DNA from: Oikopleura dioica
Lineage: Eukaryota > Chordata > Appendicularia > Copelata > Oikopleuridae
NCBI GenBank assembly: GCA_907165135.1
Contig: OU015567.1
Location: 6,081,001-6,145,000 of the forward strand
DNA: 64,000 nucleotides
Direction: 5' to 3'
The notes beneath the pieces were generated by a model. It was not told the origin of the DNA and searched no databases. It was given only the letters and a program-made list of their open reading frames with translations. Shown here piece after piece: positions 11,170-24,360 of the stretch. Each line of letters begins with the position of its first letter. Position 1 is the stretch's first letter. A program made the position numbers and the translations under genes.

Positions 11170-12707
11170 ATAATGTATGGGTAGTAATTTATGACTGTGG
11201 TCTCTGTTCGTAAACGAATAAACTATTTTATCAATTTTACCAATTGACAGAAGCCCAAAATGGACATTTTGTCTTTTCTTAAGTTTTGAATCCTAGGAAG
11301 CATGCATACCGCGTAGCGGTAATATTGTTGAAGTATTAATTATCCATTGCAATTTTCCTACGCAAAAGAAAGGGCTTAATTGATATTCGTGCATGTATAT
11401 AATGCTAAAGGACGCAGGTACGCAGTTTTTACTAAAGTGAGATATGAAATGTACGTGGATTGTACTAAAAAATATGCATGCTTACTCAAGGAATAATAGC
11501 GATCACCTTCCAAGATGCAATTTTCAGAGTCCAAAAAAGCACCTGTTTCCGAAGTAAAAGTAAAAAGAAGGAGAAAGAAAAAGCCAAATATTTTCCTCGC
11601 TATCTTTACTAATTCTTTTTATGCGGCGAAGCCCCCTTCAAAATCAACAGATTCGTAGGACAGAGGCTTATCGGCCAACTCTGGATTCCTCTCACGATAA
11701 TCGGACTTTTTGGCCCACCAAAAGTACGAAAAAGATAGCAACAGACGAGTCTCATTTCCTGGAAATATCTCATCAACAAGAAAGTTTTCAAAAGTTGCAT
11801 GGAGTTTGCAGATTTTTCATTTTATTCAAAAAAACAGGAAAAGAGCAAAAGTTTCGGGATAAAATTTGATAAAGATAGTATTGCTTGTCATTTGATGAAC
11901 AAATTTAATAAAGCTAATATTGCTTGTCATTTAATAAACGAATATGATGAAGGTTGTCTATTATGGCAATAATGAAGAATAAGTTAATCATTTTATAAAA
12001 TTAAGCAGTAAGAGTATAAAGTAGTTTTAACAGAGTAAATGGTAAGAGGTACATTGTTTAGGTGAACTATAACGATTCATTTTATCATGATACGAACATA
12101 TATCTCATTTCATTTTACATATGAAATATTAAATTGCTTGGAATAAACAATGATATACCACAAATAGTGTTTCATTTTGAATACTTTGGAGCGTTTCTAT
12201 GCAAAATTTACTTTGTAAAGCTCATTTAGCTCATTAAGCATAGCTTTTTTTTGAATGGTTGTCTCTTTCGAAAGGGATTTTTTCACCTCATTTTTTATTA
12301 ATGAAGTGAAGGAGAAATTTTCTTCTTATATTCGCAAGAAAATAGGGCGCATAGCATGAGATCAAGAGTCGTAAATATTTGAACGACCTAGAAATTGACG
12401 TTCAAAAAGTTTTTCCGAGCGATGTTGTTTGGTAAACCTACTTCAGAAACTCACAATTGCCCTCAATTGTCCTTATCTGTCCGACTTGTTACGTAAAGCT
12501 ATGAACAGCATGCTCGAATCATTTGTTTTCTATTTCCGTGGTCCTTTATCCCTTTATCGGCTGATTTAGGAGCTTCGCTTTTTTCGCCATCATTTTCTGA
12601 TTCAGTTGACGATTCTTGATCCGTCAGACCGATTTAGCGGTTATAAGGAAACGCCGGTGAAGACAAGGCTCATTTTATCCAAGAAATTTATTTTTTTTGT
12701 GTTGACA
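11170..12707. other. AT-rich intergenic stretch
   Basis: No credible gene is seen. An AATAAA at about 11217 probably serves the GGA copy. Two adjacent copies of a roughly 39-bp unit containing attgcttgtcatttratgaa occur at about 11869-11945. Motifs such as cgattcattttatcat (about 12071) also occur in the AT-rich repeats at 33.8-34.1 kb. The last 150 bp are probably the 5' UTR/promoter of the next gene. Confidence 0.5.
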
Positions 12708-13149
12708 ATGGAAATCGACGCTCTCATGAGAGAACGCGAAGACCGCCTCGGTCTTCGAGATTTAGCCCTCGAAAAAGAGAGTGAAAGTAAGTCTGATATT
12801 AAGTAAGACAGAAAGATTATATGCGATTTAGGGGAGGATGAAATCAATGCACTGGAACAAGAGCGACAGGAATTGGAACTACGATTGTTTGAGATGGAAG
12901 AAAGGGTTATTGAAGCCCAGCAGGAAAGAGAAAGATATCAAGCACTTGCACAGCTAGCGCAAAATGATGCTGATCGACGTAAGCTTTTAAATTTAACACA
13001 GATAAAGACACTTATCCCGAATTTTAGTTGAGGATGAAATAATCGTGAGAATCAATGCTATGGAAAATGAAGAAGAAAACAACGACGAGGGTTTCGTAGA
13101 GGTGGATGAAGATTTGGATGATCTGAGCGACGAAGAGAATGCTGATTGA
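12708..13149 (+). CDS. Small acidic coiled-coil protein, unrecognised
   Basis: Three exons with 45-50 bp GT-AG introns encode about 115 residues: MEIDALMREREDRLGLRD, then EDEINALEQERQELELRLFE, then LEDEIIVRINAMENEEE and an acidic tail ending DDLSDEENAD. Heptad-like Leu/Ile spacing and the lack of Pro/Gly predict one long coiled coil. Exons 2 and 3 both begin with a GAGGATGAAAT... motif, suggesting an internal exon duplication. Stop at 13147-13149, AATAAA at about 13209. No family is recognised. Confidence 0.6.
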
Positions 13150-13306
13150 TGATTTTTTTTTGACGAAGTACACTGAAAACAGGTTGACACTTGTAGCTGA
13201 CACAATTGGAATAAAATAAATAACTACCTTCAATACTATTTGTATTTTTCTATGCAGTCACTTCGCATTTGCAACATGGTTTGAACTTCAGATTCAGATT
13301 TATAAG

Positions 13307-14131
13307 TCAGCTGAAGGGAGTCGACTTGATTGAGGTTTCGAATATCTGGGAATTCTTTGAAGCCGATTTGCTTGCGTTTTGATTCAGAGTTCGTGCTAAA
13401 TTTTGCCAGCTAAATAACAAGCAATTCATCTTACATTAAAAAAACGATAAGTCTTTGAAATTCGACGAGTAGTAAAGACGGGTCGTTGAATTTCTTGGCA
13501 TTTTTTTCTAAGTCGTCTATGTCGTCGTAATTTTCAAAGATATCGTAATCAAAATAATCTCTTCTTTCTTTCTCCAACGACGCGAAAGAACTCCAATCAA
13601 GGGGAATAACCGGCAAGAACCTTGTTATTATAAATAAGTTTGAATGTTTTTGGCGTTTTACCTTACTACGTTTTTTCTAAATCTGCCATTTATTAGACCC
13701 GATAATATGTTTTCGTCTTGAAGCCCATTCAACTTCTTGAGTTTCAAGCAGGCCCAGAAATTTTCAGTTGGGAACCCTGGCCATAAACAAATCGTACATA
13801 CTCCATGAAAGTTATGACGCCAAGAAACACTGAAGTTTTCAAGATAAATCGCGTCGAAGATATTTAACTCTCCGTAGAGCCTTTCGATATCAATTGGATC
13901 GGCACGTCTTTTGCGGATGGTGATTTTGATTATATTTTTTCTAGTATTAAGAAGAAATAGTGTAAGCAAGCATCCGGGAATAATCGATTTAAACATAACC
14001 AGGCCAGCAGTTGAAATCAACGGATTAACAGAATTTCGCCGATTTTTGCAGCTCCCGATTTCCCAGCTGTCTATTTTCTCTGGGATTACAGAAGCCAGCT
14101 CATCAGGATTAACAGCACAAAATGCCTTCAT
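13307..14131 (-). CDS. Unrecognised protein with one hydrophobic segment
   Basis: On the minus strand the ATG is at 14131. The first exon runs about 155 codons and contains a hydrophobic stretch (LVMFKSIIPGCLLTLFLL, about residues 44-62) that could be a membrane anchor. Splicing at AG|GTAAAACG (about 13660) continues into FLPVIPLDWSSFASLEKERR and an acidic FDYDIFENYDDIDD region. A final very short intron would add a Ser/Lys-rich tail ending at 13307. No homologue is recognised. The last splice is doubtful because the implied intron is only about 25 bp. Confidence 0.45.
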
Positions 14132-14367
14132 TTACGTCTTTTTTCGTTTTTTTCTATTTTGAGGTGCAAAAACGGAACCGTGAACTAAGCTAATCAATTG
14201 TTTGCAAATGAATTGACACTGTTATTTTATAGTCGCGGAAGTTTTATTTCTTTGCGGAAAAAAAGGCGAAAAAGTGGACAAGTTGATCTGTGAAATGAAA
14301 GAATAAAAAGACAAGCTAAACGATGAGGATGAATAATTATAATAAGTCGAGTACTGGAGGAGTTGTT

Positions 14368-16040
14368 TTATTCGTCTGAGTCGGACGAAATCGTTATGAC
14401 TGCATCAGTTTTCGCTTTTTTCGTAGCTGGTTCCTTGAATAAGGTCTTTTGGATTGGTAGAATAACTTTGCATTTACCTGAATCTCCTCCGAGTTACGAC
14501 GAAATAAAAATCTTTTCCATGCCGGTTTTCCGGCGAGTCTTAATTTTGAAGTCAGAACTATTCTCAATAAGAGTTGAGACTAACTTTTGACGATATAAAA
14601 AGGGGTTCTTCTTTCGGGGCGTTGAAGGATTGATCCTTGTTGGGTCTTGATAATCAAAATTGATTGGAGTCGAAGGTCTAGCTGGCTAAAAGATAAAAGT
14701 CAGAATATGCACATAGAAGTAATAGATTGCCTGGAAGGAGTCGTCGTCGGAACTTTCCGAGTTGATGTTGCTTGCGAGTGCTTTAATTCTATCCGCAAGG
14801 CTCGTCTCGTCGTCGTTATCTCTCAGTTCTTTTTGAGTTTGCTCGTTCTCAGCATCGAAATCTCTCGTGTAAAGGTCTTGTGGGTCATCGTCCGCCACAG
14901 TTGGGTCATCATTGATTAACTCGCTCTCGGATCCTGCTTCCTCATCGCTTTCCTCCCTCTCTCCGAAGATCAGTCCTCGATGGACCGTTTGATCGAGATT
15001 TTCTTCATTATCCGTGTCATCCTTAATTATGAAATGAAACTCTCTTCGGAAAATTTAGACTAACTGAGCTAAAGTCTTCTATTTTCAAATCACACCGCGA
15101 TAATTGTCGCTCCAAAATTTCGTCTTCTGTCAAAATGACGGCTTCTGTTTGAGAGTCGGTGTCGGGGCAGTCAGGAAATTTTTTGCTGTTTTGGAAAAAT
15201 CTTGTAACCTTGACGCTGTCGAATTTTCCGATCGGGAGGCCGCAAAACGTATTTTGTAGTTTCCTAAATAAGATTAAGTTAGCTTTTATCAGAAAAATTG
15301 AAAACTTACGAGAATAAACGCGCTTGCATCAAAAATTCTGCAATCGAAACATCCTCACTCAAGTTTTTGACGACTTCATTGGCATACAATGGTTCGTACA
15401 ACGGTTTATTGCGCGCGATCTTTTTCAATTCGTTATCAACGTCGTTGCTGTCAAAGACCATCTGACCGGTAAAGGGCGTTATCGCTCTTGATTCAAATTA
15501 TGATTGTTTCTTGAAGAAAAACTTACTTTGAAATCAGTGAATAAAACCGGCCGTCGAGAATTCCTCCTTGAAAAGATGCAGGGTCCAGGCATTTTTCCGT
15601 TGCTTTAACGAGAGTACATCCATCCCGGTTTCCAATATCCATCAGGATTGTATGAACCTGGATTTTTCCGTCAAATCGCATCATGTATCGCGCGTTTTCA
15701 AAACGTACGAAAGAGAATTGAGGAACATCCCCGAATTCTTTAAGAACAATTTGATGCCTCGGAGTCGGTGCGACAATCCTCAGCAATATTATCGAACTTC
15801 CGTCCATGACGCAGTGAAGAGTTAGTTCGATTAACCTGATTACAAATAAGAACTTTTTACTAGGGGTTTTTCATACCTGTCATTGTAAAATTTTTTAGAT
15901 CCGTCTTCAATTGTAAACAACCATCCGCAAAGGCCTATGTCTTCGAAACCTTTGTTGGCAATCCATTGATTCTCACGTATCTTTTTCGGAGGTATTCGTT
16001 TTAAGCCGCAAGAGCTTTTTATTTCTTGGAATTTTCTCAT
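14368..16040 (-). CDS. Multi-exon acidic-tailed protein, unrecognised
   Basis: Minus-strand exons are separated by 40-60 bp introns. A first exon (ATG at 16040, possibly 16148) contains GFEDIGLCGWLFTIEDGSKK. The next contains HQIVLKEFGDVPQFSFVRFE and FDGKIQVHTILMDIGNRDG. Then come an alpha-helical exon (EPLYANEVVKNLSEDV), an acidic region (EREESDEEAGSESE, NDDPTVADDDPQDL) and a basic Pro/Thr segment. It ends with a possible SUMO-interacting-like AVITISSDSDE before the stop at 14368-14370. The beta-rich N-terminal part could be an OB-like fold, but I cannot name a family. Acidic and SIM-like ends suggest a nuclear role (inference only). Confidence 0.5.
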
Positions 16041-16293
16041 GGTTCGTTTTTGCAAAAAAAAAACTTTGATGTTTTTTGGGGGGATTATCACGAAGGATGA
16101 ATGTCGTGAGAATTGCTGTTGGAAGGAGAATATTTGTCGCTGTTGCACTTGAGGGAGCTATTTGAAATAGCACGATTGAGCTAAGTTTTCATGACCACTT
16201 CGCAGTTGCTCCAAAGCAAACCCATAAACGCTCGTTTCCTAAAATTTTCGCACCAAAGAACTAAGAAACCACGTTCAAAGAGAAAACACAGCG

Positions 16294-18459
16294 ATGAATT
16301 GCAACTGGTTTCCCGCAATTTGCGGCGAGAAGAACGAGGTAATAAAAAGATTTTTACAGAATTAATTCACATGAAAAATAGGAAACAGAGTCATATAAAG
16401 TTACTACGGAAACTGTTAGTCGAGAAACTACCGCTTCTTATTTTGAGTTTTCCAAGAGCGTAAATGATCTGGAATCTTCCTTGCCCCAGACTCGACCCAC
16501 ATTTATGCCCGAGTCAATATCCGTAGAGACTTCTATTCCATCATCTGTCACTACGGATATGAACACATTTTTGTCCACTTCTGGCCAAGAGGTTATCGAG
16601 CCGATCACATTTTTGTCGACTGCTGGCCAAGAGCTAATCGAGCCGGACGCATTTTTGTCGACTCCTGGCCAAGAGCATATCGAGGTTTATTCTGAGCGTC
16701 TGACATCAATGTTTCGTGAAGATACCTCAGCTGCAATTTCATTTTCATTTACATCTCTACAAGACCAGAGTCAGGCTATTTTTGAATCTCAGACCACCAT
16801 CCATTTTCGAGACACTACAGCTGTAACTACGCTTGAGGATTTTTCCCATAAAGCAACGACTGCTGTTTTCGAGGCCGAGACTCTAGGTTATTTCACAGAG
16901 GCTTCTCAAACTAAAAGTTCCGTAATTTCACAAACATTGACTCAGACGGGTTTGAAGGCGCAAACAACTCAGACTTCTTTCGTGCAGACGTCAACGTCTT
17001 TTGACATGTCTGGAGTAAGAGCGCTTTGAAAAAACGAAAGACTAAAAAGCTATTTCAGACGGATGGAACAACGGAGACTGCCATAGCAAGCAAAGAAGCA
17101 AACATTCCGGGTTGGCTGATCGCGGTCCTGGTTATTCTTGCAATGATTGTTCTCGTCGTTTGCATCGGCTGTGGTTATCTTGTAAGTTTTTATCATCTGA
17201 AACTATAAACAAACTGAATAAGGTGTACCGGCTGTACAAGTGCATCAAGGGATCCCAGCGAGAGCATGACTACGAGATGGGGCGTCCGAACAAAGACAAG
17301 GATCGAAAGAATGAACACAGCGACCAGGAAAACAAAGAAGATGACCCGCATCGAACAAGCCACCCCAAAAACGCTGGAATGGGCTTCAGGGACAGTGATC
17401 AAAACCATCGGCCTGATGAAACTAAGAAGGATGACAATGGTGATGCCGGTGATGAAACTAAGAAGGATGAAAATGGTGATGCCGGATCAGACAATTCACA
17501 AGGTGATTTTCTCAATAGAATTTTTTTTGGCAATTCCTAACTTTCATTAAAGGCGGAAACAGCTCCAATCAAAAGACCAAAAAGGATGAGAAGACCGAAA
17601 ATACGAATACACAAGGTAATACCAGTTTTCACTTTTCTACCGATTTTAACATATCAAATAAGACGGAGGAACAAATATGGACATCAAGGAAGAGAAAAAA
17701 CAAACAATTTCCAAAGACGCGGCGAAAAAAATCCCAAAAAAAAGTAAGTTTTTCTCCGAGAAAAATGCCACAAAATTAACTCTTTCCTCTAGAAAACGTG
17801 TTTAATCGCGGAGGAAAATTTCCATGGAACCCAAGCCCAAAATCAAGCAATTCCCAACCATCGACAAGCTTTTTGGCGCCGATTACTTCACCAATACAAG
17901 CTGGATTACAGACAGGTAACTTTGACAACAATTTTTTCAGCTCCTACTCACCTCTTTTTTAGCTGCAAACAAGATCGCGACTACCCTCCCACGAAACCTT
18001 ACCGTCCAATTCGAGCAGGATAACAAAAGTAATTTATTTTTATCAGACAAGTATCCAAACTTCTTTTAATTAGCGGTCACCGTTCGATCGGTCAACAAAA
18101 TTGAGGTCAAACCGAAGCCAATGCCTGGAAAAGTTACAAAGCGACCCCCAAATCGACCACAAGCACTTCAACAGCAAAGATCAGAGTCACGACGTGTGTC
18201 ACTTCCAGAGCCCCGACCTGTTTCTCCTCCAGCAACTCGATCTGAGCCTCTCCAAGAATCACGACCTGAGCCTCTCCAAGAATCACGACCTGAACCACTT
18301 CCAGAGCAACGACCTGAGCCGCTTCCACAGCAACGACCTGAGCCTCTCCAAGAATCACGACCTGAACCAAGACCTGAACCTCTCCGAGAACTACGACGAA
18401 GCAATCGTCTTATGACACCGAAGAACTACGTTGAGTTCTCTTCAGACGAGAGTCTTTAA
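16294..18459 (+). CDS. Mucin-like single-pass membrane protein with repeats
   Basis: The first ATG in frame is at 16294; an intron (16339-16380) joins it to a Ser/Thr/Gln-rich ectodomain. This has three tandem FLSTxGQExIEP units (54-bp period, about 16566-16690) typical of O-glycosylated stalks. A strong transmembrane helix follows (WLIAVLVILAMIVLVVCIGC, about 17113-17172), then a cytoplasmic part with a duplicated DETKKDxNGDAG (36 bp). The C-terminal tail carries a 24-bp-period RPEPLQES array (about 18232-18390) and ends SSDESL. Six or more 40-60 bp introns break the cytoplasmic part. AATAAA lies at about 18553. No clear signal peptide is seen, so an upstream exon may be missing. Not recognised as a named gene. 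Confidence 0.6.
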
Positions 18460-18657
18460 ATCGCCCTACATCTCACGAAATCCGCATAAGAGATAACTTT
18501 TGAAGCCCCTGTAAATTCTCAAATCTGCTTTTCATGCGTAAGAAAAGATAATCTAAATAAAGAGTGAATTGTGTGAAAATCCGTTTGAATTTATTTGTTA
18601 GCATGTTAAGGTTGACATAAACGAAAAAAATAATGAAAACATAAATGAATGAAGGGA

Positions 18658-21600
18658 TCAAATATATCCAGATGCGTTCTTGAGTGGGGTTGCAGTCACT
18701 TGGTCATCAGCAATCTGCCATTTTACATAGACATTGTTCAGTGCATTCTTTGTTGTTTTTCGAATGACGATCTCGTTCTTACGGGCTACCATGCCTGTCA
18801 TTGTAGCGCTGAACTTTTCATCGTCAAGGAGAGAACGTACGAAATGCTCCACCGGTGTTTCAATATCCTTTTTGACGCCTTATTATGAGTTGAAAGAATG
18901 GTTTTATCCTTATAAGTGAACTTGAATTAGCTTACTGAGTACTTTCTAACCCAAGCCTTTCGTTGATTTTTTTATTTTTATATCCCCCTTATCATTTTTA
19001 CCCTTGAGAATATAACATTTAGAGCTCAAGCCACAATAGGTGCCTTGCCCATATATCCCACCCTCGATTTTGAATAAACCCGGCGTTTTCTCCAATTTTT
19101 TTCAGCAATTTTTCGGCTTCCTTCTTAGAGTTATTTGATTCTCGCAGCATCTGGTCAGTGACTTTTTCAGGAACCATCCATGTGTCAACGAAATTTTTCC
19201 ATGACTCCTTCTTCTCAGATTTGACGAGTGTTTCAACATCATCACCTGTATAAGCAATCATAATCGAATCGGTGTCTGCGTAGCAAAGTTTGAATGATCC
19301 TTCCTTCAGATGAGTGCATATATTATCAATGAAATTGAACATGACCAATTTGCTTTTCTGATAGACTTAAAAAATATTAAGAGACCAATTCACGAACAAA
19401 GACATACTAAATGCTGAAATATGTGTTGGAACGCTATCTCTCTGCGTTTTCTTCTTTTTGACAATTTTGACCAAAGATGTGGGTCCTTCAGCACTGATGA
19501 TTTCATTTTTTTCGAGCAAAGGCGATCTGATGTAGCGGTATAAATCAGCATCATCGATGTATTTTGTTTCCCTGTATTTAGAAACATTCTTGCCAAACAA
19601 ACCAGTGACAATATTAAGTACCAGCTTTGAAAGTTTTTCGCCAACTTTGTTCTCGGCAATATGATACCGGATTCGATCAGCGACCAGTCTATCGACGAAA
19701 GGAGCCATCGGTTTTTCCTTATTGTACATAAGAAGATAATGAACCTTCTAAAAGCGACATGATTAAGTTTTAAAAATCTTTTAGCGAACCTTAATAATAT
19801 ATCCCATATCCAAATAAAAATACAGTAGAGGAGTGATTAGAAGCATTTTTTCTCCGCCAGAATTATATATCAATGTGTTCTGGCTCACAGGCATCTCAAG
19901 ATTTCCGATTTTTTGATTTTCAGATAGCATATTTCTTTCTATCTTTGTTTTCTTAAAAATCATAGGAAATTTCAGATCTCCATATCGATTATAAACAGCT
20001 TTACTTGGCTCAATTTCCACCATTGCGAATCCAAAAACTTTTCGTTCTATCAGAGCATCGATTAGATCTTTTTCTCTTAGTTTCTTATCGTGGAAAAGAA
20101 AAGGACACCAATCTGGAGCCCAATTTTCTCTGGCATTACGAGCGAACTCTTCATCGGCCATGTTTCTTTTCATAAATTTGTCGAAGTGACATTCTCGCTT
20201 TATTTTAAGGATGTCGATTTTCTTCTCTATGAATTTCTTTCTTTCCTTGTCTCGTTCTTCGTCAGCGTCCTCATTTGTTTGGATTTTACATGAACGACAT
20301 TTATGCCAATAGCAGCCGTAAAACTCAACTCCCCATCTGATATTGTCTTTCTCATAATATCCATCAAGAGAATACTTCCCAATTTTCTTTTCGCCTATGT
20401 GATATGCATGTTGGATATCCACACCAGATTGATGTCGCAGATATTCTAGATACTGCAAGCTTTTGAGGGAGATTGATTCCTTGCCCTCATAGAGCAGATT
20501 CAACTTGAAATATCCAACATCACCAGCACGAGTAGCGTCACCGATATCCCCGGGATATACAGCGATTCCAGGACCACATGGCAGAGAATCCTGTAGAGTA
20601 AAAGGATACAAACTATTTGCATCAAGCTGTTTAATCATTTTGAAGAGTTCGCCATTGTCAGCATATCGGGCGGCATGTGGAAGAGGCCCATCTGGTTGGT
20701 TCAATTCGATCAGTCGGTGAAACACGTGCGTCATTCCTCCTGTCAAGGCTTCACGGATGTCCTTTCTCAATTCAGCATCAGTGATCGAGTAGATGGGTGT
20801 CGCACGCGCGTATTTACCAAACGCAATCTTTTCAGCAACTTGCGCCAATGAGATATATTGATGGATATTCACATTAAATTTTTCGGCAAACTGGTTACTG
20901 TATTCTACAATGCCTTGGCTTAGCATGTCTGTGTCGATGAGATTATAGACACGCAGCCAATCGAGCATCGTTTCACATTTTTCTTCTTCGAATAAGTCCT
21001 TTGAAGCCAAGTATTTATCAAGAGAGATATTGAAGAATTTTTTGGAGTCTTCGTTGATTACAAAGCAGCGAAGAGAGTTTTCCGCAAAGTATTTGATTTC
21101 ATCAGTTTGAATTTCCCATTTTTTTGCGAGGAGCTCGATATTCTCATCTGTGTTTTCGTAGCAACACTCAAAACTATCTGCTAGACTGTTGAGTTTTTCT
21201 ACAGGGACATCAATTTCAGCAGCAAGATCATCAATCGTCCAGCAGTGTTCAATAAGAAATTTGTTGACCAGGTGAACTTCTTTCTCGACAGGAATGTAGA
21301 AAGAGCTATAAAAGTCGGAGTACGGTGGAAATCCTTTGTAACTGATGAGCTCGTCAGTGTCTTTGAAACGTTCGTATGGGTAAACGGCTTTTGCTATCTG
21401 CAATCCAAGCGATTGAACAAACTATTGAACAAAAATTAAGAGAGGATTTTCAATCTGCCCTTTTACCTTTTCCAGAGACGTCCCTCTTTCAACGAGATTC
21501 ATCATGTCCTTGAATTTGATATTGCCATAGGAAGCAAGCATTGTTCCGGCGCCTCTTTGGATCATATTCATCTTTGGCTCAAAACGAGTATCCTTGTCTC

Positions 21601-23115
21601 GCTTTGTGACTAGTAAGTGGGGATGTCTACGACGAACAACTTCAGTCAGAGCATTGATTATAACAGTCAAGTCGAAGCGTTCGCTATTCCAGCCGTAAAC
21701 ATTGAGAGAATAGAAATCGTCAAGATACTTGAGCCGATCGCAGAGTTCTGCTTGCTTTTCAACTGGAAAATTGTGAAATTTCTCACTATTCTTCAATCGG
21801 ATCAAGCGCCATTTTTCATTATCGATCTTTTTCGAAAGAGTCCTATTAAATTCTTCCTGAATATCACATAAGTCCACGTAAAATTCATCAAGCAAGGAGA
21901 AAAGAGATTCTTGACTTGTCCCTCGGCGCCATAGAAATTTCTTTGTGTACTCGTCTCCGGCTGGGTTGTACGCATGCCATGCAATAGAGATCAGCTTATA
22001 CGCAGACAATTCCTCAGTCGTGGAACTTATGTTCTTCTCTTTTTCGGACCTTGGGACAGAAGCAGTTTCAATGTCAAAAGCCACAAAGCTTTGATGAAAC
22101 TCATTTGTACGCAAAATCTTGTCGTAAATCAGATCGTAACGAGTGTGATCAGTAAACATTCCATATTTCTTCTGTTTATGTGAGAAAGTTGTTCTGTCAG
22201 TGCATGTTTCCAGATGTTTCGAAAACTTTGCACGATCTGAGCAGCTGAAGGAGCAATTAGGCGTTGGACAGAGGTCAAAATTGATTTGCTCGGGCAGAAG
22301 CTTAAAGAATGTACTATCCGAGAATGTTTTCGTCTGATCATCCTTCGAAAGCTCCAGTTGAAGTATTTTTCCAGAGCCACAATAAAAATCTAGCTGTCTG
22401 GAAACTCTGTCAGCACCAGGCCTTGACAGTCTGCGCCAAAGAACAAGTTTGACATTAAACAACCTCGAGAAATTCTTGTAATTGGAGACTGTGATATCAC
22501 TCGTTTGTGCGAAGTCGATCCATTTCTGTCGTATTTCGGCTGCTTTTTTGAAAAACAACCTCGGGCACTTGTATAAATCCTTGTTTTTCACTTTCGCAAC
22601 GGCTTCGAAGATGGTCAGCTCAAGAGTATTTATCCGGTCAATTCCATGGTTGATAAATCCATCGTCAAGAAGCTTAAGCTGATTGAATCCATTAAAACGC
22701 TGGTCTTTGAAGAAAAACGTCAGACCGACACTGCCTGGACCCGGATGCTGCGTTTTATAAAAAAGACTATCGCCGCCATTCGCTGTTTTCTGATAGATTG
22801 TGAAATGGACATTAAAGTCGCTTTCCAGTGCTTTTCGAAATTTCAAAACTTATCGTTTAATGCCATTTATTATTAAAATTTTGAATATTTTCCTGATAAA
22901 CATGGGATTTTAAAAAGTCCGTATTTCTTCTGAAAGTCGATAAATTTGGAGTAATCAGCACGACAGGGATTTTTTGCACGTTTCGGATCTATGAGAGTCT
23001 TCAGTTTCTCTAATCGACGCTTGTCAGGTTTTTTCTTCTCCTGATTAAGAAGAACTCCAAGATAAGTAAGATTGTAAAATTGGTTGTTATCTTCTTTCAA
23101 ATGTAAAAATCTCAT
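18658..23115 (-). CDS. Protein-primed family-B DNA polymerase of Polinton
   Basis: Minus-strand, multi-exon gene for the replicative polymerase of the element. The exonuclease motif FVAFDIE lies in the second exon (about 22080), polymerase motif A as QLDANSLYP (about 20610), and motif C as YADTDS (about 19285). Introns are 40-60 bp GT-AG (about 22870-22915, 21425-21470, 19745-19790, 19350-19400, 18890-18948). Motif B reads LNIVTGLFGKN where the family normally has N-S-x-Y-G, so two usually conserved positions differ. After motif C the reading frame changes at a T7 run (19096-19102 on the plus strand); the conserved thumb residues continue one frame over. This copy is therefore either inactivated or has a sequencing error in the homopolymer. 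Confidence 0.85.
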
Positions 23116-23339
23116 TTTTATCGGAAAATCATACTTTCCTGTTTTATGTATGAAAAAATTGACAGCGGAAATTCACCATACATGCGAAATTTCGCACGTG
23201 CACATGAGAAGACAAATAGTTATTTAAAAAATTCTGTTTCGAGGAGTTCTACGCCGTCCTTTCAACAAGCTGTCAAAGTAAAATCAAGAACTCCCGATTA
23301 CAGGATTTTTTTCAACTAAATAAGAGTCAGAATTCCAGA

Positions 23340-24282
23340 ATGAGCGGAAAATTCAAAGAGTCAGAGATTGATTTCTTTCGGGAGTTAACAAAAGAAAAAT
23401 TGAATATAAATGAACTTCTTACAGAAGAAGAATATAAAGTGATGAATGATCACCAGGAAAGAAAGCAGATTTTAGATTTTATCGATAAAGGAAGTTGTCT
23501 GTATTTCTGTTAAGCTCTCTGGCTTTAGTAGACTTGCGAATAACTTGGAGTACTATCTTCAGTACAAGTTTCGACTATCTCATAAATCCCTCAAAGTTAA
23601 GGGAATGCCGAAAACCTATATCGATCGATGTATTCTGTCAATTCCATACGTCAACAATAACAAACTGAGCGAAGTGACTCGTATGATTACCGAAAATTTG
23701 TTTTTTCCTTACCAAATCGGTGTTGATGCATGGTTCATGAGCGCGTCGCAGAAGATGATCGGTTTGCTAACTGTTTCTCAAGTTTTAATAGCCGATGAAT
23801 AAACTTAAGATGGAAAAATTCAAGAAGACCTGAGGCTGTACTACTCGGGCTCTTCAACATGGATCAATGACACAAGAAAGGGTTATTAATTTTGTAGAAA
23901 AATCTTTGAACGCTCTTTAAAAACCTCATTGAAGAAAAATAAAAAATGATGAAGATGTTACTCAACTTCTCTCAGAGACCAAAGATGAGACATTAGAGTA
24001 AGTGTTTCTTCAAACTTTAGTTATAAGAATTATATTTTACAGAGAACGCCTTTTGGCAAGTCACGAGTTTGACAGGACTAACTTTCATCATTCGGGTGTG
24101 AGCTTGCGCCAGGTGCTTTTGCTTCGATATGAAATCGAAAAAACATATGGTAAATTACTTTTAATTAAATGAAAAATAATATGATCCTATTAGTTTATCC
24201 GAGCAATAAACTTCAAATTCGCGAAGAAGACGAGCAAGAAGAGGCGCAAGAAAGGGCAAAGTCAAATATTAGTATTCCATGA
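23340..24282 (+). CDS. Polinton unknown gene upstream of capsid-like gene
   Basis: It starts MSGKFKESEIDFFRELTKEK and shows an apparent +1 frame change near 23493. It continues through a segment with many aromatic residues (NLEYYLQYKFRLSH, VNNNKLSEVTRMI, PYQIGVDAWFM). Two downstream exons (about 23950-24150 and 24194-24282, joined by a 44-bp GT-AG intron) read as a charged C-terminus ending at the TGA. The linking splice sites between 23802 and 23950 are unclear, so this may be two genes. It sits just upstream of the capsid-like gene, where Polintons often carry another structural protein. No family is recognised. Confidence 0.45.
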
Positions 24283-24360
24283 GTAACTGTTTCTCACTTC
24301 TGATTTAACACGATCCGACGGATTTCATTCTTCTCAATAAACTAGAAAGAGCAATTTAAA

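Noticed and set aside
18134-18404. Minus-strand Gly/Ser/Arg and Val-rich repeat ORFs
   Set aside because: Antisense frames of the 24-bp RPEPLQES repeat of the plus-strand membrane protein.
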